Source: an uncultured Oscillospiraceae bacterium (GTDB taxonomy: Bacteria; Bacillota; Clostridia; Oscillospirales; Oscillospiraceae). From it: a DNA stretch of 20,735 nt. The stretch covers positions 1 to 20,735 of the forward strand of contig CAJOCV010000009.1 of the NCBI GenBank assembly GCA_905233785.1. The letters are read 5' to 3'. Position 1 is the stretch's first letter, and each line of letters begins with the position of its first letter. The notes beneath the pieces were generated by a model. That model was not told the origin of the DNA, did no database searches, and was given only the letters and a program-made list of their open reading frames with translations. Below, piece by piece: positions 1 through 7,305 of this stretch. The translations under genes and the position numbers were made by a program.

Positions 1-7
1 CTTGAGA

Positions 8-52
8 AAATGTTCGGCGAATTCGCAGATTGTACGAATTCGCCGAACATTT
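8..52. repeat. Perfect 18-bp inverted repeat
   Basis: Bases 8-25 and 35-52 are exact reverse complements, separated by a 9-base loop. Each arm contains the palindromic core GGCGAATTCG. The plus strand continues TTCTTT and the minus strand TTTTCTC, so it could terminate transcription weakly in either direction. It could equally be a small palindromic repeat. Whether a gene ends just to its left cannot be seen. Confidence 0.6.
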
Positions 53-75
53 CTTTGCTATACGAGCTCTGGTTC

Positions 76-105
76 GCCGGGAGGGACACAAGGCCCTCCC
101 CTACG
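76..105 (-). repeat. GTAGGGG-type hairpin repeat, copy 1
   Basis: Read on the minus strand, CGTAG leads into a stem GGGAGGG (100-94) paired with CCCTCCC (85-79), followed by CGGCG. A second copy with the same framing bases but a different, still complementary stem lies at 7231-7258. From memory, hairpins of this GTAGGGG...CCCG form are common between genes in gut Clostridia; that part was not checked by a search. Confidence 0.5.
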
Positions 106-188
106 ATGCAACCAGGGTTTTCGCATTTGTTTCGCATTTTGCAACGCGCCCGTTTTTTGGCGCCTGGCAGTTGATACGCTTCCTCCAT

Positions 189-241
189 AAAAAAATCCGC
201 TGCCGACAACCGGATCGACCGGTTCGCGCTGTCGGCAGCGG
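189..241 (-). terminator. Intrinsic terminator of the GH3 gene
   Basis: A 12-bp perfect stem (197-208 with 230-241) contains a nested AACCGG/CCGGTT stem in its loop. On the minus strand it is followed by one A and then seven T (195-189). It lies 62 bases beyond the stop codon of the GH3 gene at 303-2672, with a second hairpin between them. This is the best exit site for that transcript. Confidence 0.8.
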
Positions 242-256
242 GTTCTTGCGGTTCTG

Positions 257-302
257 AATCCTCCCTCCGGACGGATACCCTGTTCGGAGGGAGGATTTTT
301 TA
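257..302 (+). terminator. Hairpin with plus-strand T-tract
   Basis: A 13-bp perfect stem (257-269 with 285-297) is followed on the plus strand by a T-run through 300. That polarity would stop transcription entering from the left and protect the GH3 gene from antisense reading. On the minus strand it begins a few bases after the GH3 stop and lacks a following T-run, so there it would act only as a 3' stem. Confidence 0.65.
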
Positions 303-2672
303 TCAATAGCTCAGGCCAAAGCCGGACAGGTAGTAGTTGCCGTCTGCGTCGCAGTAGGCGTAGCTGCCGCCGCTCACGTTGGCGAGGACGGCGGGATCAA
401 TGTACTGATCCTTGTCGTAGCCCGGAACGTCGTTCGGAGAGGCGCAGATCTCGGCGACGGTGCCATCGGCGAGAGTGGTCTCGGTCAGGGCGATCACGTC
501 CTCGGAGGAGACCATGGTCACGGCAAGCTTGCCGGTGGGATGGTAAGCGCCGGTGATTACATCGAGCTGGGCGCTGAGCGCGTTGGGCAGGGAAGCGGCG
601 GAGGTGGTGTACTGCGCCAGCAGCGCGTCGCAGTAGGGCTCAAGATTTGTGAGGATCCAGGGAGAGGTGCACACGATGGTGGCAATGACCTTGCCGCCGT
701 TTTCGTGCACGGTGTCGGCGGCCTTGGCGAGCTTGTCAACGTCAGCCAGGGTGGTGACTTCGATCTTCTCGCCGGTCTTCTTCTGGGAGGCGGTCACGCC
801 CTGACCGAAGGCGCCTTCGCCGGACAGCTCGCGCTCATCGACCTCGTAATCTTCAACGAGGCTCAGAACGCCCTCCGCGGCGGTGCCGTTGGTGGAGGTG
901 GTTCCCTTGGGCTGGACATAGAAGTAGGCGACCTCGGCGTCGGCGGCCTTGTCAACGATCTCGAAGCCCTGGGCGGTAAAGAGCTCCGTGAGAGAGGCGA
1001 GCATATCCTCGTCCTCGCCGCCCGCGGTGAAGGAAGCGATGTAGAGCTTGGTGCCGGCGTTCGCGGCCAGAGGCAGCGCGCTCTCGTGGTTCTTCATCAG
1101 GACAACGGCCTTCTGGTTGAGCTCCTTGGCCTGACCGGCGGCGGTTTCAAGATTGGTGGCGCGAACCTCGTCGGCCTTCAGGTAGTCGAGGTAGGGGTTG
1201 TCGAAGCGACCCTGCTTGAAGATGGAGGTCGCGCGGTTGACGTTGGCGCGGTCGAGATCCTCCTTGGGGAGAACGCCGGTCTCCACGGCCTCGATCACAA
1301 GGTCGGTGCGCAGGCCGGAGCCGATGGCGTCAGAGCCGGCGGAGATGAGCTTGGCGTAGCGCTCGGTGAGGGAGAGGTCTTCCACACCGAAGGTCTGGCC
1401 GGTGACGATGCCGGAGTCGGTGTTGACGTAGCCGTCAAAGCCCATAACGTCGCGCAGCAGGGTGGTGATGATCTCCTCGTTGTAGGCGGAGCCGAGCTGG
1501 TTGACAGCGACCTCGTGACCGCGGTAGCTCTGCACGACGGAGCGGGCGTCAGCCGCGTCGCGGGAGTAGCAGGGCATGATGGAGCCGCAGCCGGCGTCAA
1601 TGGCGGCCTGGAAGGCCACGAGCTGGTACTTCTCCAGAGAACCCTCGGTGGGGTAGAGACGCCACTGACCCTGCGCGGTGTGGGACTCAAAGCCGTTCTC
1701 GGCGGAACCGTCGCCGGGGAAGTGCTTGACGGACAGGGCGACAGCGCCCTCCTTCATGCCGCCCTCACCGTTCTGGTAACCCTCGACCAGCGCGGTGATG
1801 ATGCCGGCGGCCACTTCGGGACGCTCGGTAAGGGTCTCAAGGTTGCGCGGCCAGCGGGGATCGGTGATCAGGTCAACCTGGGGACCGTACATGGCGTTGA
1901 TGCCCTGAGCGACCCACATCTGGCGATCGACCTCGGCGTAATCGCGGATTGCGTCATAGTTGCCATCGCCCATCGCGGCGGCGGCCAGACCCTGCGCGTC
2001 GGGGAAGCCGGCGGAGATGGGGTTGGAGATGATGGTCATGGGGATGGCGGGCACACCGCGCAGGGCGGCGTCGGCCTCGGCCATCTCGGTGACGATGTTG
2101 TTGTAGAGCGCAACGGTGGAAGCGTCAAAGTTCAGGCCGCCGCGGTACACGCCGGCGCGAACCTTCTGTTCGTTGATGACAAAGGAGTCGAGCCCCGCAA
2201 AGCCGGCTGCGTAAGCGTTCTTGGACTCCTCGCCTTCGCCGAGGATGGTGACGATGGCGGCGGGGTTGATGCTGCCGTCCTCGTTCTTGGCCAGGTCGAG
2301 CTTGGGCACACCCGGCGTGATGGCGAGGGCGTTAAACACGAAGCCCGCCTGATCCTCCAGGCTCATCTTGCTGACCATATCGGCCGCGCGCTCCTTGGCG
2401 TCCAGACGCCAGTCCTCAAAGGGATCGAGCTCCTGGTTGTTGTTGCTGTCCTTGAAGTACAGACCCTCGGATTCGATCACACCGACGGTGGTGACGCCAA
2501 TGGTGGGGCCGCCTTCGTTTTCGTAGAACACAGGCTCCAGGTAGGTCACGGTCGGGTCAATCTCGGCCGGATCGTAAGGAGCGGGGATGTAGGTGTCGCC
2601 CTCGGCGAAGACTGCGGGAGACAGGCTCAGCAGCAGCGCCAGCGTGGCGACGACGGCAACGAATTTCTTCAT
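303..2672 (-). CDS. Secreted GH3 beta-glucosidase (normal domain order)
   Basis: This 789-residue protein should hydrolyse terminal beta-glycosidic bonds, probably beta-glucosides, outside the cell. Residues 1-23 form a signal peptide ending VFA. Residues 75-87 form an Asp/Asn-rich EF-hand-like loop (DSNNNQELDPFED). The GH3 barrel follows, with KHFPGDG at 316-322 and the likely nucleophile Asp419 in NTDSG. The second GH3 domain starts near VVLMKN and ends in the family's FGLSY C-terminus. No FnIII domain or membrane anchor is seen. The start is set by AAGGAG (2681-2686) eight bases before an ATG; the frame stays open upstream, but that extension has no signal peptide or ribosome site. It is transcribed alone, with terminators on both sides. 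The exact substrate cannot be read from sequence. Confidence 0.93.
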   Translation of the reverse strand: MKKFVAVVATLALLLSLSPAVFAEGDTYIPAPYDPAEIDPTVTYLEPVFYENEGGPTIGVTTVGVIESEGLYFKDSNNNQELDPFEDWRLDAKERAADMVSKMSLEDQAGFVFNALAITPGVPKLDLAKNEDGSINPAAIVTILGEGEESKNAYAAGFAGLDSFVINEQKVRAGVYRGGLNFDASTVALYNNIVTEMAEADAALRGVPAIPMTIISNPISAGFPDAQGLAAAAMGDGNYDAIRDYAEVDRQMWVAQGINAMYGPQVDLITDPRWPRNLETLTERPEVAAGIITALVEGYQNGEGGMKEGAVALSVKHFPGDGSAENGFESHTAQGQWRLYPTEGSLEKYQLVAFQAAIDAGCGSIMPCYSRDAADARSVVQSYRGHEVAVNQLGSAYNEEIITTLLRDVMGFDGYVNTDSGIVTGQTFGVEDLSLTERYAKLISAGSDAIGSGLRTDLVIEAVETGVLPKEDLDRANVNRATSIFKQGRFDNPYLDYLKADEVRATNLETAAGQAKELNQKAVVLMKNHESALPLAANAGTKLYIASFTAGGEDEDMLASLTELFTAQGFEIVDKAADAEVAYFYVQPKGTTSTNGTAAEGVLSLVEDYEVDERELSGEGAFGQGVTASQKKTGEKIEVTTLADVDKLAKAADTVHENGGKVIATIVCTSPWILTNLEPYCDALLAQYTTSAASLPNALSAQLDVITGAYHPTGKLAVTMVSSEDVIALTETTLADGTVAEICASPNDVPGYDKDQYIDPAVLANVSGGSYAYCDADGNYYLSGFGLSY

Positions 2673-2834
2673 GTTCCATTCTCCTTGTATGATATTTTGG
2701 TCGCTCTGATCGGGGCGCCGCGCGAAGGCGACCCAGACTTGTTTCAAGAATAACATAGGAAAAAAGAGAAAAAAAGGTCTTTGGCATGAACACACCGGCA
2801 TGCGGCGCAAAGAGCGAAAGCCTGTATTTGCGAC

Positions 2835-2877
2835 AAAAAGCTGTCGTGAACAGAGTACTTGCTCCGTTCACGACAGC
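2835..2877 (-). terminator. Terminator after the two-component pair
   Basis: A 12-bp perfect stem (2840-2851 with 2866-2877) and a 14-base loop are followed on the minus strand by TTTTT (2839-2835). It sits about 58 bases beyond the stop of the kinase gene and separates that operon from the downstream GH3 gene. Confidence 0.85.
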
Positions 2878-2934
2878 CTTGACGCTGAACGCTGTCCGCC
2901 GGGGGGGGATCGTAAGCTTCGAAGATGCCGCACG

Positions 2935-4260
2935 TCACGGCCGCATAAACACACTGAGCTTGAAGATTCCGTCCTCGGTGCGCACGGACATTCCCCCGCC
3001 GTGCTTTTCCGCGATGCGCTGGATGGATCTCAGGCCGAAACCGTGTCCGCTTTCCTGCTTGGTGGTGCGGGGCAAACCGTCCACGATGTTCATTTGCCCC
3101 TCGTAAGTGTTTTCGATCTGCAGAACCACCAGATCGCCCCGCACATTGCTCTTGAGGGAAATCATGCGATTGGAGGCGTCCGCGACTTTTGCGGTACCCT
3201 CCAGGGCGTTATCCAGGGCGTTTCCGAAGAGAGAGTAGAGCTCCCGCTCGGTGAGAAAATCGAAGAGGCTGCCGTCGAGCATATAGGAAAACTTCACGCC
3301 GCAGGACATACAGAGGATGTTCTTCTCGGTCAGCACAATATCCACGGTCCGGTTGCCGGATTCGATGACGGTGCTGTACTCGTCGATGGAGTCCTCCAGC
3401 TCATCCAGATACTCGTGGAAGCGCGCCTTGCCCGCCTCGGAGCGGATGGCGGCGATCTGGTGTTTGAGATCGTGGCACTTGGTCTGCAGGGCGACGATGC
3501 CGTCATGACTCATCTCGTAGTAGCGCATTTTGTTGGAAATAAAGTCGTGCATACTGCGGTTTTCGTGCCGAAAGCTGTCAAGCAGGGCAATCATCACCAG
3601 CGCTACAAAATTCAGGATCGTATACAGCAGGGCGCAGAAGTAATAGAGAAAGAGCGCCTGACTGCTGCCGGTAAAGACGATGCCGCAGTATTCCAACACC
3701 ATCTGAAACAGCACGAAGATGCTCGCCAGCATCGCTACGAGGCGCGGCGGCGAGTGGAGCGCCGGGTCGGGCACCGCTTTTTTATAGATCGAGCAGCAAA
3801 TAAGGCAGAGCGTGAAGTACACCACATAGGAAACCAGCGAGCCGATGGGACTGTACTGCCCCCACAAAACGGGGACGCCGCTTACGACGAAGAGGCTGCT
3901 GCCGGTTTTAAAGCCGTTCCAGGCGATTTTGAACACCGTCAGCGCGAGAACGCTCAGATACGCGCTCTCCACACGGGATACCTTGTAGCAGCTCAGGTAG
4001 GAGAGCCAGAACAGCAGAAACAGAATCAGCATCTGAGCGCTGTGGCCGAGGCCGCGCAGCTGGAGGTTGGTAAACAGCACGTCCGCCACATAGCGCACGG
4101 TCCAGCTTGCCGCGCAAAAGCCAATGAGGCTCAGCGTCGCCTTGAGGGCAAAGCGCCGCCGCTTGGGGGGCGTGCTCAGCAGCAGAAGCAGGAGGAAAAA
4201 CACGATGGCCGAGGAGACACGATGGTCGATGGCGCCGACCCAGGTCATATCCGACCTCAT
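2935..4260 (-). CDS. GHKL sensor histidine kinase (AgrC/LytS-like class)
   Basis: This 441-residue membrane kinase senses an unknown signal and should phosphorylate the LytTR regulator encoded just upstream. The N-terminal half (about 15-230) is strongly hydrophobic, with roughly six membrane segments and no extracellular sensor domain. The cytoplasmic half carries the phospho-accepting His263 in HDLKHQ, the N-box NALDN at 347-351 and the G-box GHGFGL at 405-410, followed by a GHKL ATPase ending. The chosen ATG overlaps the regulator's stop codon as ATGA, which implies coupled translation; the 40-residue upstream extension lies inside the regulator gene and is rejected. The architecture matches peptide-sensing kinases such as AgrC, but no agrB- or agrD-like gene is seen, so the ligand stays open. 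Confidence 0.93.
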   Translation of the reverse strand: MRSDMTWVGAIDHRVSSAIVFFLLLLLLSTPPKRRRFALKATLSLIGFCAASWTVRYVADVLFTNLQLRGLGHSAQMLILFLLFWLSYLSCYKVSRVESAYLSVLALTVFKIAWNGFKTGSSLFVVSGVPVLWGQYSPIGSLVSYVVYFTLCLICCSIYKKAVPDPALHSPPRLVAMLASIFVLFQMVLEYCGIVFTGSSQALFLYYFCALLYTILNFVALVMIALLDSFRHENRSMHDFISNKMRYYEMSHDGIVALQTKCHDLKHQIAAIRSEAGKARFHEYLDELEDSIDEYSTVIESGNRTVDIVLTEKNILCMSCGVKFSYMLDGSLFDFLTERELYSLFGNALDNALEGTAKVADASNRMISLKSNVRGDLVVLQIENTYEGQMNIVDGLPRTTKQESGHGFGLRSIQRIAEKHGGGMSVRTEDGIFKLSVFMRP

Positions 4261-4961
4261 AGACTGTCCCCCAGGAAGCTGGAGAAGCGCTGCATAAGCT
4301 CCTTCCGGTGGGATTTGGAGATGGAAATGCGCGTATCTCCGACGCAGAGCGTGTCGCTGCACACATTGGTGACATAGCAAAGGTTTACCACAAAGGAACG
4401 GTTGCAGAGCACAAAGCGCGTCCGGTCCAGCTTCTCGTTCACATCGCTCAGGCGTCCACGCACGGTGAAATCCCCCTTGGTGGTGTGATAGACCAGGTTA
4501 TGGTCAAAGACCTCCACATAGCTGATGTCGTTGGAAGAGATGCTTACGGTGCCCTCGGAGGTTTTGAGGGAGAAGACGGTGTTGCTGCTCTCCCGCAGGC
4601 GCTTCATGGCCTTGTCCAGCACATAGGTGATCGAGGCCATGGAGGCGGGCTTGATGATGAAGTCCAGCGCGTCCACTTCGTAGCCCTTGATGGCAAACTG
4701 CGCCATGTTGGTTACAAAGATCAGACAGGCGTCCTTGTTGATTTTGCGCATGAGGTGAGCGGCGTCCAGCCCGTCGAGCTTCTCCATGCGGATGTCCATG
4801 AACACAATGTCAAAATGCTCCGTGGCGCGGATGAAGTCCAGACCGTCCCGGAAAACGCGCACCGTCGCGGTAAGATCGTTCTTTGCGCAGTAGGCGTGCA
4901 CATGCTCTCTCAGCGGTGTCGAATCGTTCACATCATCGTCAACGATCGCGATCCAAAGCAT
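4257..4961 (-). CDS. LytTR-family response regulator
   Basis: This 234-residue transcription factor is the partner of the overlapping kinase. The receiver domain (1-120) has the acidic cluster Asp8-Asp9-Asp10, the phospho-acceptor Asp56 in VFMDIRM, a conserved Thr in FVTN and Lys in IIKPAS. The C-terminal part (about 130-230) is a LytTR DNA-binding domain, with motifs such as ISYVEVFDHNLVYHT and FVLCNRSFVVNL. The ATG at 4961 sits seven bases after AGGAGG (4969-4974). A TTG two codons earlier is possible but lies only one base from that site. It is first in a two-gene operon behind a strong promoter at 5062-5090. Targets are unknown; autoregulation is plausible. Confidence 0.94.
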   Translation of the reverse strand: MLWIAIVDDDVNDSTPLREHVHAYCAKNDLTATVRVFRDGLDFIRATEHFDIVFMDIRMEKLDGLDAAHLMRKINKDACLIFVTNMAQFAIKGYEVDALDFIIKPASMASITYVLDKAMKRLRESSNTVFSLKTSEGTVSISSNDISYVEVFDHNLVYHTTKGDFTVRGRLSDVNEKLDRTRFVLCNRSFVVNLCYVTNVCSDTLCVGDTRISISKSHRKELMQRFSSFLGDSL

Positions 4962-5310
4962 CCCCAACCCTCCTTTTGTTCCAACAATGTGAGAATAATG
5001 ATATGTTTGTCTCCATTCGAACGCTTGGTGACAAACCTATGAATCGTTACTTGTGTGAGATATTATAGTACATTGTCGGTTTTTTTACAATGTTTTTTTA
5101 CCGCCGAGCCGTGCTCGTCCGCGCGGTACGAGCTCGGAATCAAAAAAACGCCCCGGCGAATTCGCGGCTGCGGATTCGCTCAGGGTGTTCTTCTTTTGCG
5201 CGGCCGCGCCCCCGGGGAGGCGCAAGGGGACTGCTTTGCATGGGCGTATCCATGCGCAGAAGCCATCGCCATTGACCGCTTGCGGAGCATTACCGCTCTG
5301 ATGATTTCGC
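4962..5310. other. Intergenic region: promoter, leader, repeats
   Basis: No gene is seen. The right part (5101-5310), downstream of the AAA+ gene, is GC-rich and hairpin-rich. It includes a GCATGG/CCATGC stem at 5238-5255 and a GCGCGGCCGCGC palindrome near 5200, but no clean terminator. The left part is AT-rich and holds the promoter and leader of the two-component operon. In that leader GTTTGTC (5005-5011) can pair with GACAAAC (5030-5036), and TTGTTCCAACAA (4977-4988) is a palindrome next to the ribosome site. Confidence 0.6.
5062..5090 (-). promoter_or_regulatory. Sigma-A-like promoter of the two-component operon
   Basis: On the minus strand TTGTAA (5090-5085) is followed by exactly 17 bases and a perfect TATAAT (5067-5062). 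This predicts a leader of about 90 bases before the regulator ATG. An inverted repeat ACATTGT/ACAATGT (5070-5076 and 5087-5093) covers the -35 element and spacer, as an operator could. Confidence 0.8.
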
Positions 5311-6729
5311 TTATGCCTCTTCTTCCCGCAAATCCTCCGGCAGAACGGCCATCAAGTCTTCCTTGCTGGGGTTTTCCATGGCGGCGACGCGGTTGGACTG
5401 GCGGACGATCATGTCCTCAAAGCAGTTGCGCACATCGCGTCCGTTGCCGAAGTTCTCGTTGCGATGCTCATAGAGCTCGGTAAACATCTCCACGGCGGCC
5501 TTTTCGGTCTCCTCACCCAGGGTATATTGATTCTTCTCGCACTGCTTGCGAAAGATGGCCATGAGCTGCTCGCCGTTGTAGTCGGGGAAGAAGAAGTATT
5601 TGTTGAAACGAGACTCGAGACCGGGATTGGAGCCGAGGAAGGTCTCCATCGGCCCGGTGTATCCCGCGACAATCACGATCAGATCGTCCCGATGATCCTC
5701 CATGGCCTTGAGGATGGTCTCAATGGCCTCGCGGCCAAAGTCGTTTTCGCCGCCGGAGGAGAGAGAATAGGCCTCGTCAATAAAGAGAACGCCGCCGAGA
5801 GCGGACTTGATGACCTCCTGGGTTTTGAGGGCGGTCTGCCCCACATAGCCCGCAACCAGGCCGGAGCGATCTACCTCCACGAGCTGTCCCCTGGAGAGGA
5901 CGCCGATGGCGGCGTACAGGCCGGAGACCAGGCGCGCCACTGTCGTTTTGCCGGTGCCGGGATTGCCGAGAAAGACCATGTGCAGGCTCATGGGCGGCAC
6001 GGGCAGGTCGTTCTGCTCGCGCAGCTTGCGCACCTTCACGAGGTTCATCAGGTTCTTAACGTCCTTCTTCACCTCGTCAAGACCCACCAAATCCTCAAGC
6101 TGTGCCATCAGCTCGTCAAAATCGGGCTTCTTCTCCTCGACCGGCGCGGCTTCCTTCGGCTGTTCGCCGCCGGAGGTCTGGAGCTGGGGCTTGTGCTTTT
6201 CCTGAAAGCTCGGCTCCCCGCTCGTCACATAGTCGAGGGGATTTAAGCCCTCGCGGCTTTTGCGCACACCGCTTGCGTCGCAGATGGCGGAGAGACGATC
6301 GCTGCATTCGGTGATATAGGCGGCCTCCTCGTAGCTTACGTCGTCGTCCACGGCGGCGAGGTAGAGGAGGATGTTCGTGAGCATCCGGATAAAGGTGCGG
6401 GAGGTTTCGCTGCCGCGTCTTGCGTCGCTCTCGGCCAGGTTCCAGAAAAACACCGGCGGCATAAACACATCCTCCTGCACGGCGGAGCTTGTGAGGCTCC
6501 ACAAAAGCCACTTGGGCTGGGGTTGATTGCGGGAGTAGATTTGGTTTGCCATCGCCGCGTGGCGCTCGGAAATACCGCCCGCGCGGCTCCAAAGCGACAG
6601 GGCGCACTTGGTCATAAATTTGTCCAGCTCCTCGGCAAGCCCGGCGTTCCCGACACGATAAAAGGCGTCGGTATTGGCCAGATAGATTTTGTGAAACTCC
6701 TCCGGGGAGCGGTTCCAGGTCGTAGGCAT
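5311..6729 (-). CDS. CbbX/SpoVK-type AAA+ ATPase with TerB-like N-terminus
   Basis: This 472-residue cytoplasmic ATPase probably remodels a protein complex; its client is unknown. Residues 1-165 are helical. The stretch about 112-145, with YLAAVDDDVSYEEA, resembles the TerB fold's acidic signature. A Glu/Lys/Pro-rich linker (about 170-205) leads to the AAA+ module. That module has GLDEVK at 216-221, Walker A GNPGTGKT at 255-262, the pore-type motif GYVGQT at 294-299, Walker B VLFIDEA at 314-320, the arginine-finger region NPGLESRF near 368-375, and GNGRDVRN near 428-435. These are typical of the CbbX/SpoVK/EccA group. AGGAG nine bases before the ATG supports the start. It stands alone between gene-poor stretches, so neighbours give no role. 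Spore-related function cannot be inferred from the family name. Confidence 0.9.
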   Translation of the reverse strand: MPTTWNRSPEEFHKIYLANTDAFYRVGNAGLAEELDKFMTKCALSLWSRAGGISERHAAMANQIYSRNQPQPKWLLWSLTSSAVQEDVFMPPVFFWNLAESDARRGSETSRTFIRMLTNILLYLAAVDDDVSYEEAAYITECSDRLSAICDASGVRKSREGLNPLDYVTSGEPSFQEKHKPQLQTSGGEQPKEAAPVEEKKPDFDELMAQLEDLVGLDEVKKDVKNLMNLVKVRKLREQNDLPVPPMSLHMVFLGNPGTGKTTVARLVSGLYAAIGVLSRGQLVEVDRSGLVAGYVGQTALKTQEVIKSALGGVLFIDEAYSLSSGGENDFGREAIETILKAMEDHRDDLIVIVAGYTGPMETFLGSNPGLESRFNKYFFFPDYNGEQLMAIFRKQCEKNQYTLGEETEKAAVEMFTELYEHRNENFGNGRDVRNCFEDMIVRQSNRVAAMENPSKEDLMAVLPEDLREEEA

Positions 6730-6897
6730 TGTGGTTTTCTCCTGTCTATTGCATCTTTTAACAGCTGTGAAAGCCTTCCAAGGCGGCTTTTCGTCGGGCG
6801 ATCACGATGCATGACATAAATCCGGCCGGAAAGCTTTCTGGCAGTCTATGGAAGAATCGTATGGATTTGTCACCATTCGTTCGGATGCCTCCGGCGG

Positions 6898-6929
6898 CCC
6901 TATTTCTTTGGACGCCCAAAGGAATAGGG
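6898..6929. repeat. 14-bp hairpin in the repeat mosaic
   Basis: Bases 6898-6911 pair with 6916-6929, with a single G-T wobble and a four-base ACGC loop. No T-run follows on either strand, so it is not a normal terminator. The core TTTCTTTGG-ACG-CCCAAAG looks to me like a recurrent intergenic hairpin in this bacterial group, but that is memory, not a search result. Confidence 0.5.
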
Positions 6930-7230
6930 GAAAGAAATGCGCAAGGGGAAAGCGGGGCTGCGCTGCCGGTGGCAGAAGAAGCAGACACGCTTTCTCCGCA
7001 GCCGCGCCATTGGCGGGTCGTCGCGAAGCAGACCCGGGAATGGCAAATGCGGCAAGGCGGGCAAAAGAGTCCCCTTGACCCCTCGCGGAAGCGGGGAGTC
7101 TAAGGGTGGAACACAGGTCGCCGCTATCGCAAAATCGCGTTGCCGGGTGCGCCGCATACCGCTGCCGCTCAATGGTACTTCTGACATGGATCGTACCACG
7201 CAGGAAGCCGCGGCTCGCCGGGCTCTGTAC

Positions 7231-7258
7231 GGTAGGGGTCGGCGCCCTCGACGACCCG
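7231..7258 (+). repeat. GTAGGGG-type hairpin repeat, copy 2
   Basis: On the plus strand GGTAG leads into GGGTCG (7236-7241), which pairs with CGACCC (7252-7257) and is followed by G. The framing TAGGGG and CCCG match copy 1 (76-105, minus strand), while the inner stem bases have changed together. Confidence 0.5.
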
Positions 7259-7266
7259 TTTTCAAT

Positions 7267-7293
7267 CGTCGCGCAGCGACACTATAATTATTC
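7267..7293 (-). repeat. GTGTCGC repeat end, copy 1
   Basis: On the minus strand this 27-base segment matches 14682-14708 (plus strand) at 23 positions. Both have an A/T-rich GAA-AAT run leading into GTGTCGC, a three-base loop and GCGACG. The A/T-rich part continues as ACTGAA-type triplets right up to and into the last codons of the regulator gene, which ends at 7306. Confidence 0.6.
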
Positions 7294-7305
7294 ATTATTC
7301 AGTTT

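Larger units (their letters stand above)
1..302. other. Gene-free intergenic segment with hairpins
   Basis: No convincing gene is seen. The short frames here lack a good ribosome site and run through hairpins. The segment holds, in order, a perfect 18-bp inverted repeat (8-52), a GTAGGGG-type repeat hairpin (79-105), a terminator for the GH3 gene (189-241) and a second hairpin pointing the other way (257-302). It is the downstream region of the GH3 gene and probably also of a plus-strand gene left of the window. Confidence 0.7.
6730..7305. other. Gene-free repeat mosaic
   Basis: No frame here has both a start context and a recognisable protein. The stretch is packed with hairpins: AAAGCC/GGCTTT near 6770-6790, a near-palindrome around 6822-6840, a 14-bp stem at 6898-6929, CGGGTC/GACCCG near 7015-7037, GGTAC/GTACC near 7175-7197, a GTAGGGG-type hairpin at 7231-7258, and the repeat end at 7267-7293. 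It lies between the AAA+ gene start and the end of the regulator gene. A weak promoter for the AAA+ gene must lie in its left part but is not clear by eye. Confidence 0.6.

Noticed and set aside
540..2753. Long plus-strand frame (737 codons) opposite the first GH3 gene
   Set aside because: It is antisense to a gene with clear GH3 motifs, is Gly/Val/Leu/His-rich low-complexity sequence, and has no ribosome site or recognisable domain. GC-rich codon use creates such shadow frames.
2673..2760. Promoter of the first GH3 gene
   Set aside because: A TTGAAA is present on the minus strand near 2744-2749, but no -10 element lies 16-18 bases after it, so no promoter is called.
2800..4377. Plus-strand frame (525 codons) opposite the sensor kinase
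   Set aside because: It is antisense to a well-supported kinase gene and crosses that operon's terminator; its sequence is His/Gln/Ala-rich shadow coding.
6807..7295. Several overlapping frames of 70-130 codons in the gap before the AAA+ gene
   Set aside because: They read through hairpin repeats on both strands, lack ribosome sites and look Arg-rich, as expected for translated GC-rich repeat sequence.
6730..7305. Insertion sequence or CRISPR array
   Set aside because: No transposase frame, no long terminal inverted repeats and no regularly spaced direct repeats are seen; only unrelated hairpins.
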